A stretch of DNA of 64,000 nt from a virus, in IMG/VR virus record IMGVR_UViG_3300017605_000635, positions 1 to 64,000 of that record; one strand, written 5' to 3'. Both the position numbers and the translations under genes were made by a program. Below, piece after piece: positions 24,905-33,385 of this stretch. Numbering within the stretch: the first letter of the stretch is position 1; each line of letters starts with the position of its first letter. The notes under the pieces are model-generated. The model was not told the DNA's origin, ran no database searches, and saw nothing but the letters and a program-made list of their open reading frames with translations.

Positions 24905-25450
24905 ATGTCAGAATCGCAGGCAGTTACTACCGAAGACTTGAAAGCTATTCCCGTCCCCAAGGAGCTTCCCGGAGGTCCACCCATCGGAGAGCTTCCCAGA
25001 CCTATTCTGGTTGGACCGCCGGAGACCGAACTCGAAACGCTCTCCCTCGACGAACTGTTTGCCGTCAAGGATGTCCGGTTCGAGACGTTCACCTGCGGGC
25101 TCTGGCCTAAGCCGGTGACCATCGGGAGCTTGTCCTCCCGGCTCCTCAACGAGTTGATGGCGGAGCGAGACCGGATGGGTGACGGCCACGAGGAACGTCG
25201 CAAGATGTTCGGTTACAAGGCCATCGCCCACTCGTGGATTCAGCCCGATGGCAAGCGTATCCCCGAAGAGAAGATTGGGGTTGTAGCGGAGTTGTTCCGA
25301 GAGAAAGACTCCAAGCACGTTGACGCCCTCGCAGAACGAGTCATGGAACTCAACGGCGTGAACGTCAAGAACGACCTCATAAAAAACGTCTCCAGCGGGA
25401 TGACACTCGCCGGTTCGCGTTCAAGCTGGCAGCCCACTTCCGGGAAATAG
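24905..25450 (+). CDS. Tail assembly chaperone (G-like), upstream frame
   Basis: 181 aa from ATG 24905 with AGGAGG at six-base spacing. The middle LWPKPVTIGSLSSRLLNELMAERD and KIGVVAELFREKDSKHVDALAERVMELNG in shorthand resemble tail assembly chaperones that bind the tape measure. Near its 3' end the slippery heptamer A-AAA-AAC (25381-25387) lets ribosomes shift to -1 and make the longer G-T product. Located directly before the tape measure, as expected. Confidence 0.8.
   Translation: MSESQAVTTEDLKAIPVPKELPGGPPIGELPRPILVGPPETELETLSLDELFAVKDVRFETFTCGLWPKPVTIGSLSSRLLNELMAERDRMGDGHEERRKMFGYKAIAHSWIQPDGKRIPEEKIGVVAELFREKDSKHVDALAERVMELNGVNVKNDLIKNVSSGMTLAGSRSSWQPTSGK
25381..25387 (+). promoter_or_regulatory. 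Programmed -1 frameshift site (A AAA AAC)
   Basis: In the chaperone frame the codons are ATA AAA AAC, giving the classic slippery heptamer. The -1 frame is open from CGT at 25387 through to 25800, encoding 137 residues after the slip (RLQRDDTRRFAFKLAAHF...). The fused product would be 298 residues. Confidence 0.8.
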
Positions 25451-25800
25451 ACCCGGATGCGATGATGGAGCGGATGACTCCGCTCCTTTTTCGCGAATGG
25501 ATAGCCTACTCGGAGATTGAACGCTTTGGAGAAGACCGGGCGGATGTTCGTCTCGCACAACTCGAAGCTACTGTCTGGAACCTCGTTCGAGACTCGAAGA
25601 AACACCCGACTCCGTTCAAGTTCGAGCCGTATCTGAACGAGTTCTTGATCGACATGAAGGAGAGGAAACGACACCGACAAACGGATGACCAAAAGTTCGA
25701 CCTCCTGACCGAGATGCTTTTGACCTCGGTCGGAGCCTCGCAAGGTGAAGTCGTCAAACGACCGAAGGTTCAGGAGCCTACGCTCCCGATGGTAACGTAA
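25387..25800 (+). CDS. Tail assembly chaperone T-domain (made by -1 frameshift)
   Basis: This frame continues the upstream chaperone after the slip at 25381-25387. The segment FREIDPDAMMERMTPLLFREWIAYSEIERFGEDRADVR in shorthand is a known pattern of the downstream chaperone domain. An ATG at 25462 lacks a good ribosome site, which supports expression only as a fusion. The stop TAA abuts the tape measure ATG. Confidence 0.75.
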   Translation, partial: RLQRDDTRRFAFKLAAHFREIDPDAMMERMTPLLFREWIAYSEIERFGEDRADVRLAQLEATVWNLVRDSKKHPTPFKFEPYLNEFLIDMKERKRHRQTDDQKFDLLTEMLLTSVGASQGEVVKRPKVQEPTLPMVT

Positions 25801-28800
25801 ATGCCTATTCCGTCTGGTGGGTCTGGTCTTAGCATTGGAACGCTCTCGGGCTCGATTGAGCTTGAGGACAATGCAAGTCGAGAACTTGAACAGTTCGAAC
25901 GTCGAGTCAAATCGACCTCGACCACCCTTGGTCTCCTCGGGGATGGGCTGACGTTTGCGGGAGCGGGGCTCTCGGTCGTCGGAACGGCATTCATTGGTAT
26001 TGCGAAGGAATCCGTTTCAGCCGTTACAGAACTGAACGAAGGCATCGCCAACGTTTCGACCAACGTCGAAGGAAAGCTTGGCCCGTCGATGACGGCCATC
26101 ACGACGTTGATGAAGAAGGAAGTCCAGTCCATCGCCATCGAGACCGGGAAGTCCACCAAGGACATTACCAAGGGGTTGTACGAGGTCACCTCGGTCCTCG
26201 GGTACACCGGAGATACGTTCAAGCAGCTCAAAATCGCCGCGATGGCGGGCACGGCTGGGCTTTCAACGACCTCCGAGGCGTTTACCTTTCTCAACGCGGT
26301 CACCCGAGGCTACGGGGACACCTCCGAGGCGGCAACGAAGAAGGTGGCCAATCTCGGGTTCGAGGCGGTGCGTCTCGGCAAGACTACGTTCCCAGAATTG
26401 TCGTCAGCCGTCGGCAAGATGATCCCCATTGCCCATCTTGCGGGTGTCTCCCTCGAAGAGGTCTTTGGGGTCATTGCGACAGCGACCGGGGTGACCGGGA
26501 ATACGTCGCAAGTCGTCACCCAAATGGTCTCGGCAATGAATGCGTTCCTCAAACCGGGAGCCGCGATGAAGCGGCTGTTCGAGGAACAGAAGGTTGCGAG
26601 TGGAGAGGCACTGATCGCAGAGAAGGGTCTCGTTGGGTCTCTCCAGTTAGTGGCGGAGTTCAGCGAGCGGACGAAGACTCCAATGATGGAGCTTCTGAAG
26701 CGCAAGGAGGCGTTTGTCCTCGCAGCTGGACTCGCAGGCGGAGCCGCAGACTCGTTCTCAACAAAGATGATTTCAATGGGCAAGGCCGGACAGGCGTCCT
26801 CGACGGCATTGCTTGACGCCTATGAGAAGCAGACGAAGGGCGTGAACCAAGCAGGCTTTGCCTGGAAGCAGTTCCGGGTCGAGGTCGAAGTGGCGATGCA
26901 AGAACTGGGAGATGTCGTTCTTCCGGTCGTGATGAAAATTGGGCATGCGCTCCGCCCATTGTGGGAAGACATTAAAACCACAATGCATTGGTTTGAGCAG
27001 TTGCCGACGCCGATTCAAGTCATCCCCATTCTTATCGGTCCAGCCCTCGTGACGGCCGGGACTCTGATCCGCGTGTTTAGCAAGAACATGGCGACGATCA
27101 TCGAGACCGGGAAGCTTGGGTGGACGTTCTTGACGGCACAGATTAACACCAACACCGAGGCGTTGGTGGCGAATGCGGCTGCACAGAAGGCTGCGGCTCT
27201 CGGGGTTCCGTTCTCCGCTCGAAGTTCGACGGCACAAGTTGCGTCGATGGAGGCGTGGAAGGCGGGCAGCAGCGCCGAACTCCTCGGAGCCGGAGTCGTG
27301 GCGGAAGCCACTGCCTCGAAGGTCGGCATCCTCACGAAGGCGATGACCGGGCTCCGCCTCGCGGGAACAGCCGTCCTCGAAGTCTTAACTGGCCCCGTAG
27401 GGATCACCATTGCCCTCGTAACGGGCGCAGCCCTCTTGACTGGCTACGCGATTGGGTGGGATAACGTTTGGAGCGGAGTTACGAAGGTTGTGGGTGTCCT
27501 CAAGGATGCCGCCTCGTGGATAGGGGAAGTTACCGGCCTGACAACGGTTTTCAACGGGCTCTGGAAGGATACGAAGGATACGCTGGGGCTCCTCGGACAG
27601 ACGTTGGGGAACGTCGCGAGCACGATGAAGAATCAGTTCATCGCCTCTTGGTTCGACTTCAAGACGATTGTCTTTGGCGTTTCAACGAGCCTCCGAGACG
27701 AACTGATCCTCAATCTCTCCATCGCAGGAGCGATGTTCGAGAAATTGACGGGAACGATGAAGGGTTCGTTCCTCGCAGGACTCTCGGCCATTGCGGTCGA
27801 GGTTTTGACGATCAATACACCGCTTCGAGACTTCCTCGCCATTTTGGCGCTCCTCGAAAGCAAGCTCCCGGCGTGGGCGAAGAACTCCCAGGCTGCAGCG
27901 GATAGTAGTGACAAGTTGGCCGTGCAAGCGGGTCTCGCCTATGGTGCTCTCCGGCTCCAATACGAGGGGTTCAACGCTTCGGGCGCAGGACTTTCCTTCT
28001 ACGATGCACAGACGAAGAAAGTCATCACGTCCGTTTCCACCTGGGACTCGATACTCCAGAAGAACCAGTTCACCCTCAACGACGCACAGACTGGCTATCG
28101 TCAATTCGGAGCTGCTGTTAAGAAGGCGGGTGATGAGATTCCCTCGCTCACGGAGAAGCTGAAGGAATACGAGGACGAACTCAAGACCCTCGGGAAGGAC
28201 GGAAAGCCGACCGCAGCACAACTGACCCAGGCGATTCAGAGCCATGCGTTCAACCCGAAGGAGCTTGCGACTTTTGCGCAAATTTCGGAGGGTGCGCTCC
28301 GTCTCTTCGAGAATCGGTTGTCGACGACAACTGCCGCCGGAAAGAAGTCCGCGACAGCGCTCAAAGAACTAAATGGAGCGATGGACGAACTGACCGAGAC
28401 GCAGAAGCGTCAGGTCCAGTCCGACCTCCAGCACGGAGCCTCGGTCGAGAAAATATCTAACGCTTATCATCTCAATCAGATTGCTGTTCGGAATTACGCC
28501 GACGAACTCAAGGAACTCAAGACTGCGACGGATGATGTCTACAAGGTCTCGACGAAGTTGGCTGCTCTCGAAGACGCCCAGGACAAGGACTTCACCGTCA
28601 ACTTCGTGAGGTCGAGCATCGCGAACGTCGAGAGCCGGGTCAATACCATCGGGAAGATTTCATCCGACCTCGACGAACGCATCCTGCAATCTCGGATGAC
28701 GACCTCTCAGAAGGCTATTCGGCAACTCGAACTCGAACGAGACGAGGCGGTCAACAACATCGGAGACGTAGGGAGTGCGTATGACCGGCTGAAGGGCAAT

Positions 28801-31230
28801 ATCACAAGTTATTATGACTTCCTCATCCAGAAGGAACGCGATGACGAATCGTTCCGACTGAAGATGCAGAAGTTCGAGATTGTGGGGAATGCGTTCCGGA
28901 AGTTGAGCCAGTTGGCGGGCAATACGACGTTCGGGAAGATTTTTGGAGGACTGGCGGAGGGTATTGACGCGTTCCAGAACCTTTCGGCGGAAACGAAGAG
29001 ATTCCAAGACCTGCAGAAGCTTGCCGCGCAGAACCACGAGAGCGTTTGGAAGACCTCGTTTGCCGGAGTTGCCAGCTACGCAGTGACTTCGTTTGCGACG
29101 ATGTACGGTGCCGCTCAGATGGGTATCGACATCATCAGAAAGCTGAAGGACACGCTCACTGGTCCAGTCTACCAGGCGGCCATCAACCAGCGAGGCGGAG
29201 CCGGGCAAATTCGGACGAATGCCGCTCTCGCAGGGTTCAATCCGGCTCCGCTCCTCAATGCCACGACGAATAAGCAATTCCAACAACAGCTGGCGTTGTT
29301 TGACGCCGCAATTTCTGCGAGCAACGACCGTCTCCAGAAGTATGGGCTAACATGGAAGGACTTCAATAGCCAGATTCAGAAGGCGAATATCTCTCAGACC
29401 GTTCGAGACCTTGTCAAGGACTTCAATCAGCTGAAGTTCACCGGAGCGAATCCCCAGAGCATTATCCGGGGGATGAGCGGAGACTTGAGTCAGCTGGTCG
29501 TTGACGCGGTCTCGACGGGGCAGAAGATTCCGGTTGCGCTCCAACCGATGATTGAGACGTTGATCCGCAGCGGGAACCTTTCGCAAGACGCCGCACGCGC
29601 ACTTCTCGGGATGGGAACCGAGGCGGTGCCGACGTTCGCGGAGGTCGAGGCAGCGGCAGGTCGTTACGGGATCAAGCTCGATTCTCTTGGACCTAAAATC
29701 AAGGCACTCGAACTCGGAGAGACGGCAACCAAGATTGCCGCCGATTGGAAGACCCTCATCAGCGCAGGCGGAGACGTCAACGCCGTGATGGTGGGGATGT
29801 CCGGCTCCGTGCAGACAATCATCAACGATGCGGCAACGGCAGGCGTGAAGATTCCCGCCAGTCTCCGGCCGATTATTGAGCAGATGGCCAAGGCTGGATT
29901 GCTCACGGATGGCTTCGGGAACAAGCTCACGGATGCATCTCAGCTTGACTTCGAAACACCACTCAGTGAACAGTTCGATACCCTGATCTCGAAGCTCCAG
30001 GAACTCATCGACAAGTTCAGCAAGGTGGGCACGGCGGCTGAGGAGGGGTTCGGACGAGCCCGCACCGCAGCCGGAGGCGTCCTCACTGGAGAGGTCGGCG
30101 TGCCTCGGAATCCGACCGGGACTCCGGCTCCGGCTCCGGCTCCGGCTCCGACTCCGGCTCCGGCTCCGGCTCCTGGGGCTCCTAGGGCTCCGGCACCCAC
30201 TCCGGCGCCAACGCCGACTCCGCCCCAGGGGAACCCCCAGCCCACCCCGGCTCCGCCACCCGTAGCGGCACCGCGCCGGCCAACGTCCACGGTTCTCCCG
30301 GGTCCGGAGAATGCCGACCCACGGATGCGGTTCGCAACGGGTGGGATGGTCACGCCGTTGTACCTCGCAGCGGGCAGCACCTCGGTCGGAGCCCCAACGG
30401 GTTCCCTCGGCACGACCTCTGGCCGCACGCGCACCGATTCTCCGTGGATCACGCCGATTGCGACCGGCACACGGTCTGCTCCGCCCGGAAGCGTGTCAAC
30501 GTATCGCGGAGGACCAGTTGGCTCCGATACGGTCAACGCGTGGCTGACGCCAAAGGAGGGCGTGGTCACGGTCGAGGGGATGAAAGAACTGACCGAGTCC
30601 AATCTGAACCTTCTCAACACAAAACCGGGAGCCTTCACCACGAAGGTTCGAATGGAAGGTGAAGAGGCATATTCGGCAAAGGTTCTTCCGTTCATTAAGC
30701 AACAGCAGGAACAGATCACCGAAACGAAAGCACAGCTCACCCAGGTGGGTCGACTGATCCAGTCACTCCTCGAAGGGTTCAAGGGAGTGATCAGTGCGGC
30801 CGCTTCCGGGCTCCCAGACATTCCTCCCGGTGCGCAACCGAACGTTCTCCCGGGAGATGTGATCACGAGGCCAAAGCCTCCCGGAAGCTCACCCATCGTA
30901 GTTTCGGATTCTGGAGAAGTTCAAACACCGCCAGGTTGGCGCCCTGGGCAAGTTCCCGAGGGTGCTGACCCACGCTTTAGGTATAGCACTGGAGGAGTCG
31001 TTGGAGAGCCCGTTCAGACGGCTCCGGCCGTTCGAGAGAACCAGTGGGCCGGACAATACCAAGGCCCACAAGCGGAGGTCCACAACCACTACGCGAATAT
31101 GTTCCAGGGGATGACGGTGACGATGGAAGCTCTCCCGGCCTTCATGGAGCGTTTGGCTGACGTTCTCGACATTGACGGAGACCTCCGATTGCGGATGCGT
31201 AACGCGCTACAGGTGAAGAAGAGTGCTTAG
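25801..31230 (+). CDS. Tail tape measure protein
   Basis: 1,809 aa, the largest gene in the window; it sets tail length. The N-terminal third fits TP901-type tape measures (ELNEGIANVSTNVEGKLGPS, KDITKGLYEVTSVLGYTG, VSLEEVFGVIATATGVTGN). Hydrophobic segments near residues 520-545 fit the membrane-channel region. Long helical stretches follow, then a Pro/Ala-rich linker at about 1440-1500 and a C-terminal region with two FATGGMV/YSTGGVV-type segments. It follows the frameshifted chaperones directly (TAA ATG). Confidence 0.95.
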   Translation: MPIPSGGSGLSIGTLSGSIELEDNASRELEQFERRVKSTSTTLGLLGDGLTFAGAGLSVVGTAFIGIAKESVSAVTELNEGIANVSTNVEGKLGPSMTAITTLMKKEVQSIAIETGKSTKDITKGLYEVTSVLGYTGDTFKQLKIAAMAGTAGLSTTSEAFTFLNAVTRGYGDTSEAATKKVANLGFEAVRLGKTTFPELSSAVGKMIPIAHLAGVSLEEVFGVIATATGVTGNTSQVVTQMVSAMNAFLKPGAAMKRLFEEQKVASGEALIAEKGLVGSLQLVAEFSERTKTPMMELLKRKEAFVLAAGLAGGAADSFSTKMISMGKAGQASSTALLDAYEKQTKGVNQAGFAWKQFRVEVEVAMQELGDVVLPVVMKIGHALRPLWEDIKTTMHWFEQLPTPIQVIPILIGPALVTAGTLIRVFSKNMATIIETGKLGWTFLTAQINTNTEALVANAAAQKAAALGVPFSARSSTAQVASMEAWKAGSSAELLGAGVVAEATASKVGILTKAMTGLRLAGTAVLEVLTGPVGITIALVTGAALLTGYAIGWDNVWSGVTKVVGVLKDAASWIGEVTGLTTVFNGLWKDTKDTLGLLGQTLGNVASTMKNQFIASWFDFKTIVFGVSTSLRDELILNLSIAGAMFEKLTGTMKGSFLAGLSAIAVEVLTINTPLRDFLAILALLESKLPAWAKNSQAAADSSDKLAVQAGLAYGALRLQYEGFNASGAGLSFYDAQTKKVITSVSTWDSILQKNQFTLNDAQTGYRQFGAAVKKAGDEIPSLTEKLKEYEDELKTLGKDGKPTAAQLTQAIQSHAFNPKELATFAQISEGALRLFENRLSTTTAAGKKSATALKELNGAMDELTETQKRQVQSDLQHGASVEKISNAYHLNQIAVRNYADELKELKTATDDVYKVSTKLAALEDAQDKDFTVNFVRSSIANVESRVNTIGKISSDLDERILQSRMTTSQKAIRQLELERDEAVNNIGDVGSAYDRLKGNITSYYDFLIQKERDDESFRLKMQKFEIVGNAFRKLSQLAGNTTFGKIFGGLAEGIDAFQNLSAETKRFQDLQKLAAQNHESVWKTSFAGVASYAVTSFATMYGAAQMGIDIIRKLKDTLTGPVYQAAINQRGGAGQIRTNAALAGFNPAPLLNATTNKQFQQQLALFDAAISASNDRLQKYGLTWKDFNSQIQKANISQTVRDLVKDFNQLKFTGANPQSIIRGMSGDLSQLVVDAVSTGQKIPVALQPMIETLIRSGNLSQDAARALLGMGTEAVPTFAEVEAAAGRYGIKLDSLGPKIKALELGETATKIAADWKTLISAGGDVNAVMVGMSGSVQTIINDAATAGVKIPASLRPIIEQMAKAGLLTDGFGNKLTDASQLDFETPLSEQFDTLISKLQELIDKFSKVGTAAEEGFGRARTAAGGVLTGEVGVPRNPTGTPAPAPAPAPTPAPAPAPGAPRAPAPTPAPTPTPPQGNPQPTPAPPPVAAPRRPTSTVLPGPENADPRMRFATGGMVTPLYLAAGSTSVGAPTGSLGTTSGRTRTDSPWITPIATGTRSAPPGSVSTYRGGPVGSDTVNAWLTPKEGVVTVEGMKELTESNLNLLNTKPGAFTTKVRMEGEEAYSAKVLPFIKQQQEQITETKAQLTQVGRLIQSLLEGFKGVISAAASGLPDIPPGAQPNVLPGDVITRPKPPGSSPIVVSDSGEVQTPPGWRPGQVPEGADPRFRYSTGGVVGEPVQTAPAVRENQWAGQYQGPQAEVHNHYANMFQGMTVTMEALPAFMERLADVLDIDGDLRLRMRNALQVKKSA

Positions 31231-31903
31231 AATCGTGCGACCCGACAAGCGTGTGCTTCCCGGGAGCGTTGCCGGAGCCCCAGACACGAACTTTCAAGCC
31301 GTTTGGCTGATCGACGGTCGTCCAAGTTACCCCTACAAGAAGACCGGGGGCATCAGCGTGACAGTTACGCCGGATGTTGCTCGCACGTATGACGTCATCG
31401 GGGTGACGCGGCATCTCGTTCCTGCAGCGGGAACCGTTACGGTCAACGGCCACGTCGTGACGATGCCGGCCTATGGGGGTGACGGGCTCTCGCGTGCCGG
31501 CTCCCTCGTGATCACGCCGGAGTCGACCGGAGCAAGTTTCGCGGTCTCGACCTCGGGCACCACCATCGGAGACCTCTGGGTGGGGGAGTCGTTCACGTTG
31601 AATGATTTCCAAATGCGTCGAACGTTGGCCCCCAGCGAACTCGTTCCATGGGAAGCGGCCCTAGGTCCGTATATCGATGGTTACTCCGAGATTCAAACGG
31701 TGTCGGGTCTCATCTCTTGTACCAACGCGCAGTTCGCACAAGTCGTCGCGTGGAGCGAGAGCACCCGGAAGGGTGCGTTGCCCTCCCTCGTGATCTTCGA
31801 CGAAGGCACGTGGCTGTGCCTCATGAAGTGGACCGAGGCACATTGGGAGAACCAGCACGGCGTACAGTTGACGCTCGTGAAGTTCCCGGATACGGACTGG
31901 TAA
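31223..31903 (+). CDS. Distal tail-like protein (226 aa)
   Basis: GTG 31223, overlapping the tape measure end by 8 nt. Beta-rich protein (GGISVTVTPDVARTYDVIGVTRH, TVTVNGHVVTMPAYGG) ending HGVQLTLVKFPDTDW. Size and place directly after the tape measure fit a distal tail or hub-proximal protein. No catalytic motif. Confidence 0.6.
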   Translation: MLRIVRPDKRVLPGSVAGAPDTNFQAVWLIDGRPSYPYKKTGGISVTVTPDVARTYDVIGVTRHLVPAAGTVTVNGHVVTMPAYGGDGLSRAGSLVITPESTGASFAVSTSGTTIGDLWVGESFTLNDFQMRRTLAPSELVPWEAALGPYIDGYSEIQTVSGLISCTNAQFAQVVAWSESTRKGALPSLVIFDEGTWLCLMKWTEAHWENQHGVQLTLVKFPDTDW

Positions 31904-33385
31904 ATGCCGACACCGACGAACATTACCATCGACACGGCAATGCTCCTCGACTATGGGGATACAACCATTGATGTATCTGGGTTGGGTGCTCCGCAGGAGA
32001 CGTGGTACAAGTATCTGGGGAAGTCCGGAGAGGTCATTCTCGGAGTATGGGCTCACGTTCTCCAAGCGAGTAATTTCAATCCTCTCATTCGAGCCTATAT
32101 CGGACCCACGACCGCTCCCGATAACTTCATGTCAACGGGCAACAACCGTCCGATTGAAGTCCCGATTATTTCTGGAGAATATATTTATTTCAAGGTAACC
32201 AATACAGGAGTGGGTGTCCCCGATGCACCATTGGTGATGAAACTTCGTCAGGCACCAAATGGTGTATTGTCCCCCGAGGGGAGCCTTGTCATCCCAGACA
32301 CCTCGGTAGCCTACGGGACAACCACGTGGCCGTGGGTGGTAATCAATGCGACGACGGGCGAAATCCTTGGCTACCGAACGGGGCCAGCCGGAGAATCGGG
32401 GGTCATGGTTGCGAGTGGCGTCTCCGCCTTCGAGGATTCAGACGCAAATAATATCAAGACCTTTTCTCCGACCCTCGTACAAACAGGGACCACGAGTCTC
32501 GACCTAAATGGGAACGGACAAATTTCAACGAACTATGTCGACAAATTCTACATTGGTCGGAATGTTGTAGCCGCGAACGCAACAATTACAAAGACAGGTC
32601 TAACGGGAGCGGTCCTTACGACCTGGACCCTTCCAGCAATCGGGCTCGTTGGGTTAGCCATTTCCCCCGATGAAACGATTGCCTACTACACCCAGAATCA
32701 AACGGCAAATCAGCCGGTCAAACGATACGACCTCGTTGGAAGTGCGGCAATGTCCGACCTTGCTGCCGGCATCTCGGGTTCGACGTTCGTTCGAGACTTG
32801 GTAACTCTCGGTGACGGGAGTGTACTTGTTACGTATCGCCCTTCATCCGGTGCAATGTTCATCAAGCGGTATAGCGCAGCAGGTGCGACCCTTAACACAT
32901 ACACGTTTAGTGTTCCCGCTACGAAGACCATTCAACACGCGATTCGAGGCATTGACTCGGGAACGTTTTGGGTATGGGAACAGGATGGGAACACACATTA
33001 TCTTAGCCTTATTCGAGCGAGTGATGGCGTAGTTCTGGCAGGTCCGCTGACGGTGCCGGTAACAGTCGACGGAGAGATTCAACAAACGCCCTCGGACAGT
33101 ATGTCGTTTTTTGGCGCTTCATGGTCGTGTCCGACGGTTGTTGCACGAACTTCACTTGTAATCCCTCCAATTTCAGAAACACCCGTTGGCCCTCCGCCCG
33201 TCGTGATTCCGCCCTCGACCGAGACCCCAACGGATTGCTGCGTAAAGCCTGTAGGACCGCAGGAGCCTCCACCCCCAGCGGAGCCTCCACCTGAGGTTCC
33301 CCCGTTTGAAGAGGAGTGTGGTTTTGGCGGTCTAATGGGTGACGGGAACCTTGTCACGTTTGCGGAGGACTGGCGTGTCGCGTAA
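31904..33385 (+). CDS. Tail protein, beta-propeller-like with Pro-rich tail (493 aa)
   Basis: Starts at ATG right after the previous stop. Residues about 1-110 look like a bacterial pre-peptidase-type beta sandwich (YFKVTNTGVGVPDAPLVMK); residues about 150-410 contain repeated blades (LVGLAISPDETIAYYTQNQT, LVTLGDGSVLVTYRP). The last 80 residues are Pro-rich with several Cys. Probably a tail tip or fibre component. Function not recognised beyond the fold impression. Confidence 0.6.
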   Translation: MPTPTNITIDTAMLLDYGDTTIDVSGLGAPQETWYKYLGKSGEVILGVWAHVLQASNFNPLIRAYIGPTTAPDNFMSTGNNRPIEVPIISGEYIYFKVTNTGVGVPDAPLVMKLRQAPNGVLSPEGSLVIPDTSVAYGTTTWPWVVINATTGEILGYRTGPAGESGVMVASGVSAFEDSDANNIKTFSPTLVQTGTTSLDLNGNGQISTNYVDKFYIGRNVVAANATITKTGLTGAVLTTWTLPAIGLVGLAISPDETIAYYTQNQTANQPVKRYDLVGSAAMSDLAAGISGSTFVRDLVTLGDGSVLVTYRPSSGAMFIKRYSAAGATLNTYTFSVPATKTIQHAIRGIDSGTFWVWEQDGNTHYLSLIRASDGVVLAGPLTVPVTVDGEIQQTPSDSMSFFGASWSCPTVVARTSLVIPPISETPVGPPPVVIPPSTETPTDCCVKPVGPQEPPPPAEPPPEVPPFEEECGFGGLMGDGNLVTFAEDWRVA

